In this document: in pieces, positions 62,401-64,000 of the stretch
Layout of the letters: each line of letters opens with the position of its first letter
How positions within the stretch are numbered: position 1 is the stretch's first letter
Source of the DNA: CAVZYN01 sp963779515
Lineage (GTDB): Bacteria; Pseudomonadota; Alphaproteobacteria; Rhizobiales; Hyphomicrobiaceae
Assembly: GCA_963779515.1 (NCBI GenBank)
Contig: CAVZYN010000001.1
Span: forward strand, 248,001 to 312,000
Reading direction: 5' to 3'
Length of the DNA stretch: 64,000 bases
Program-made: the position numbers and the translations under genes
Notes under the pieces: model-generated
What the model saw: the letters and a program-made list of their open reading frames with translations, nothing else
Told to the model about the DNA's origin: nothing
Database searches by the model: none

Positions 62401-62761
62401 TTATTTCTGCTCGTGGATACGCACACGCCCGGGCTCGACGATCCAAAGTTCACGATCAATCGGTCGCGTTTGATGGAGCGCCACGAATTCGGCTATGCGC
62501 GCCGAGATCATCGACGGGGACAGGCGTCCTTTACACTCCAAGACGACAATCCCTTGAGTGCCTCGGGTGGAAACGAAGCGTATGGCCAAAATCATGATCC
62601 AGCGTGACTAGGACACGACCTTCGTCCTGGCATACCTCATAGAGGCGATCATCGTCCGCCCCGCTCAGCCGCTGTTCGGCCACGGTCATGACATCATGTC
62701 CATCATCCGCCAGCAGCTGCTTGCCAAGCGAACCGAGGTTCTCGTCGAGTTTGAAGTTCAT
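62401..62761 (-). pseudogene. DUF5615 PIN-like toxin, frame broken near 62575
   Basis: Starts at 62761 (MNFKLDENLGSLGKQLLADD), with the VMTVAEQRLSGADDDRLYEV and GRVLVTLDHDFGHTLRF segments typical of the DUF5615 (Mut7-C-like/PIN) nuclease-like toxins; acidic residues D6-E7, D46-type and D70-D72 would form the metal site. After a one-base change near 62575 the frame continues GTQGIVVLECKGRLSPSMIS and ARIAEFVALHQTRPIDRELW, ending at 62401. Repaired length is about 119 residues. It overlaps the DUF433 antitoxin gene by four bases (62758-62761). Confidence 0.78.
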
Positions 62762-63000
62762 TTTGCCGCAGCGGTCGGAACAGGCACGATGCGTTCGCGA
62801 GCAACTTCGGCCGCGTAGGCTATCGCCGCACGGATGTCGTCTGGCCGCAGCTCAGGATAGGACGCAAGAATTTGTGCCTCGCTTTCGCCGCTGGCAAGGA
62901 AGTCCAGGATGAGCGACACCCAGATTCGGGTGCCCTTGATGCACGGCTTGCCGAAGCAAACTTGTGGGTCGATTGAGATCCTGTCGAGGAGCGTTGGCAT
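62758..63000 (-). CDS. DUF433 domain antitoxin-like protein
   Basis: 80 residues from ATG 63000 (MPTLLDRISIDPQVCFGKPC). The hallmark of DUF433 is GKPCIKGTRIWVSLILDFLA followed by SYPELRPDDIRAAIAYAAE, a small winged-helix-like fold. DUF433 genes directly precede DUF5615 toxin genes in many bacteria and are predicted antitoxins that also autoregulate. The toxin start overlaps the stop by four bases, giving translational coupling. Upstream in-frame sequence is not protein-like, so 63000 is the best start. Confidence 0.88.
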   Translation of the reverse strand: MPTLLDRISIDPQVCFGKPCIKGTRIWVSLILDFLASGESEAQILASYPELRPDDIRAAIAYAAEVARERIVPVPTAAAK

Positions 63001-63071
63001 CCCAATAGTGTAGCAGAGCATTTCCCGAGCGCCAATCCAGTGCAAGCTTGTGGGTTGGGCTCCCCATGTAC

Positions 63072-64000
63072 TCAGCCCCCACCCGCCCTGTTCCAGCCGC
63101 GGCCGCCATCGCCGAGGGCTTCGTAGCCGCCGGCGGTGATGAGGATCGTGTCCTCCAGCTTGATGAAGCCGCGCTTGGGGTGCCGCATCGTCGTCTCGAT
63201 GGAGACGCACATGCCGGCTTCCAACGGCCGCTCCATATCGTGGCCGTCATAGGAGAAGCGCGGACTGTTCATGAGCCGCGGCGCCTCATGCGTGACGAGC
63301 CCCATACCGTGTGCCATGAAATCCACGTAGGCTTTGTGCGGCGAGGTCCGCATCAGCTTTTCGGCGTGGTCGCAGATGTCGCCACCGCGTCCACCCGGCT
63401 TGATGAAGCGGCGCACGCCCTGCTGCACCTCCTCGATGAATCCAAGGAGATCGATCTGCTCCTGATCCGGCGTGCCGATGATCCCCATGCGACAGAGGTC
63501 GCCGATGTAGCCCTTGTAGTTGCCGCCACTGTCGAGGGACATGATGTCGCCTACCGCGAGCTTTTGATCCGATGGCGCGCGGTTGATCGAGGTTCCAGCC
63601 GTGACGAGTAGATAATCGAACACGAGATCGCGGCCGACTTCCTCGCGCCGCAGCGCCTCCGTCACCTCGAATTTGGTTTTGCCGGGGACGCAATGCTTGC
63701 GGAATGTTGTGAGCATGGAGTCGACGACGCGCTCGGACGCCGTGCGCAGGTACGTGATCTCCTCTGGCGTTTTGATCGCACGCAGCCGCTCCAGCGGAAA
63801 AACCGCGTCCACGACCGCGACGTGTGCCAGCCCATGGCGAAGCACGCTATCCGCGTCAGCTGGAAGGAAGCCCGATTCGACACCAATGCGGCGGACACCC
63901 GGCCCGAGCGACTTGATGTGATCGACCGCACGGCCCATCGCCTCCTTGCTGCCGACGGCGCCGAGGTCGAGTTTCGCCGGCCAGAACCGGTTGAGCTCCT
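63072..64000 (-). CDS. M24 family metallopeptidase (Xaa-Pro aminopeptidase-like), 5' end outside window
   Basis: The open frame continues to the window end without a start, so only the C-terminal 309 residues are seen. It is a pita-bread fold peptidase or creatinase-type amidinohydrolase. The first domain ends IGVESGFLPADADSVLRHGL. Metal ligands: Asp in IMSLDSGGNYKGYIGDLCRM (two Asp), His in VDFMAHGMGLVTHEAPRLM, Glu in GMCVSIETTMRHPKRGFIKL and Glu in KLEDTILITAGGYEAL. Assignment to aminopeptidase P versus other M24 members cannot be made from this fragment. Confidence 0.85.
   Translation of the reverse strand, partial: ELNRFWPAKLDLGAVGSKEAMGRAVDHIKSLGPGVRRIGVESGFLPADADSVLRHGLAHVAVVDAVFPLERLRAIKTPEEITYLRTASERVVDSMLTTFRKHCVPGKTKFEVTEALRREEVGRDLVFDYLLVTAGTSINRAPSDQKLAVGDIMSLDSGGNYKGYIGDLCRMGIIGTPDQEQIDLLGFIEEVQQGVRRFIKPGGRGGDICDHAEKLMRTSPHKAYVDFMAHGMGLVTHEAPRLMNSPRFSYDGHDMERPLEAGMCVSIETTMRHPKRGFIKLEDTILITAGGYEALGDGGRGWNRAGGG

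Overview
The window looks like chromosomal DNA from a high-GC alphaproteobacterium of the Hyphomicrobiales (Rhizobiales), in the broad Bradyrhizobium/Rhodopseudomonas/Xanthobacteraceae range. The reasons are a MucR/Ros zinc-finger regulator, two Bug-type (TctC-like) solute-binding proteins, a DnaA-like HTH plus DUF6456 regulator pair, many acyl-CoA and sugar-acid catabolic genes, an IS91-type element with its companion integrase, and RIME-like palindromes. This assignment is an inference; there is no rRNA gene in the window.

Layout: 0-3 kb holds small conserved hypothetical genes and a Crp/Fnr regulator. 2.9-7.5 kb is a mannose-6-phosphate isomerase / two-domain GT4 glycosyltransferase / GH130 phosphorylase cluster, with the first two genes heavily frameshifted. 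7.5-8.7 kb has a GNAT gene flanked by 54-bp direct repeats. 8.8-14.1 kb (minus) is a putative sugar-acid operon (DapA-like aldolase, double-GNAT protein, NAD-dependent epimerase, enolase-superfamily enzyme, TIM-barrel isomerase), divergent from a tripartite tricarboxylate transporter (14.3-17.4 kb, plus). 17.7-19 kb contains gene remnants joined at a chimeric junction. 19.2-26.8 kb is accessory: a methyltransferase, an internally deleted IS91 element, a cytochrome b561, and a MOBP relaxase and P4-type integrase ending at a tRNA-Ser(CGA) gene. 26.9-33.4 kb (minus) is an acyl-CoA catabolic operon with its own Bug protein. 33.9-39.9 kb is a 2013-residue hybrid histidine kinase with six GAF domains. 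40-47.7 kb carries a gamma-glutamyltransferase-like gene, a leucine-rich-repeat protein, oligopeptidase B and MsrB. 48-52.5 kb is a regulator block (MucR, XRE, DnaA-like HTH, DUF6456, Crp/Fnr) with an exported metallophosphatase. 52.7-62.4 kb (plus) is a branched-chain-type ABC importer operon bracketed by CoA ligases and a secreted cyclase. The right end has a DUF5615/DUF433 toxin-antitoxin-like pair and a truncated M24 peptidase.

Together the genes describe a metabolically versatile heterotroph: two importer systems and several CoA-ligase, dehydrogenase, hydratase, aldolase and enolase modules suggest use of organic acids, sugar acids and perhaps aromatic acids. Their substrates cannot be read from sequence.

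A major caution: I count about 27 places where a recognisable protein continues in another frame after an apparent one- or two-base indel. Many lie in otherwise healthy operon genes, so most are probably sequencing or assembly errors. They are concentrated at 2-6 kb, while roughly 31-48 kb is clean. Genes marked pseudogene here are broken in this sequence; that does not prove they are broken in the organism. I saw no clear new defence or biosynthetic system. The most distinctive items are the tandem-GAF kinase, the paired inverted hairpins with compensatory changes, the family of short in-frame tandem repeats, and the repeat-flanked GNAT gene.
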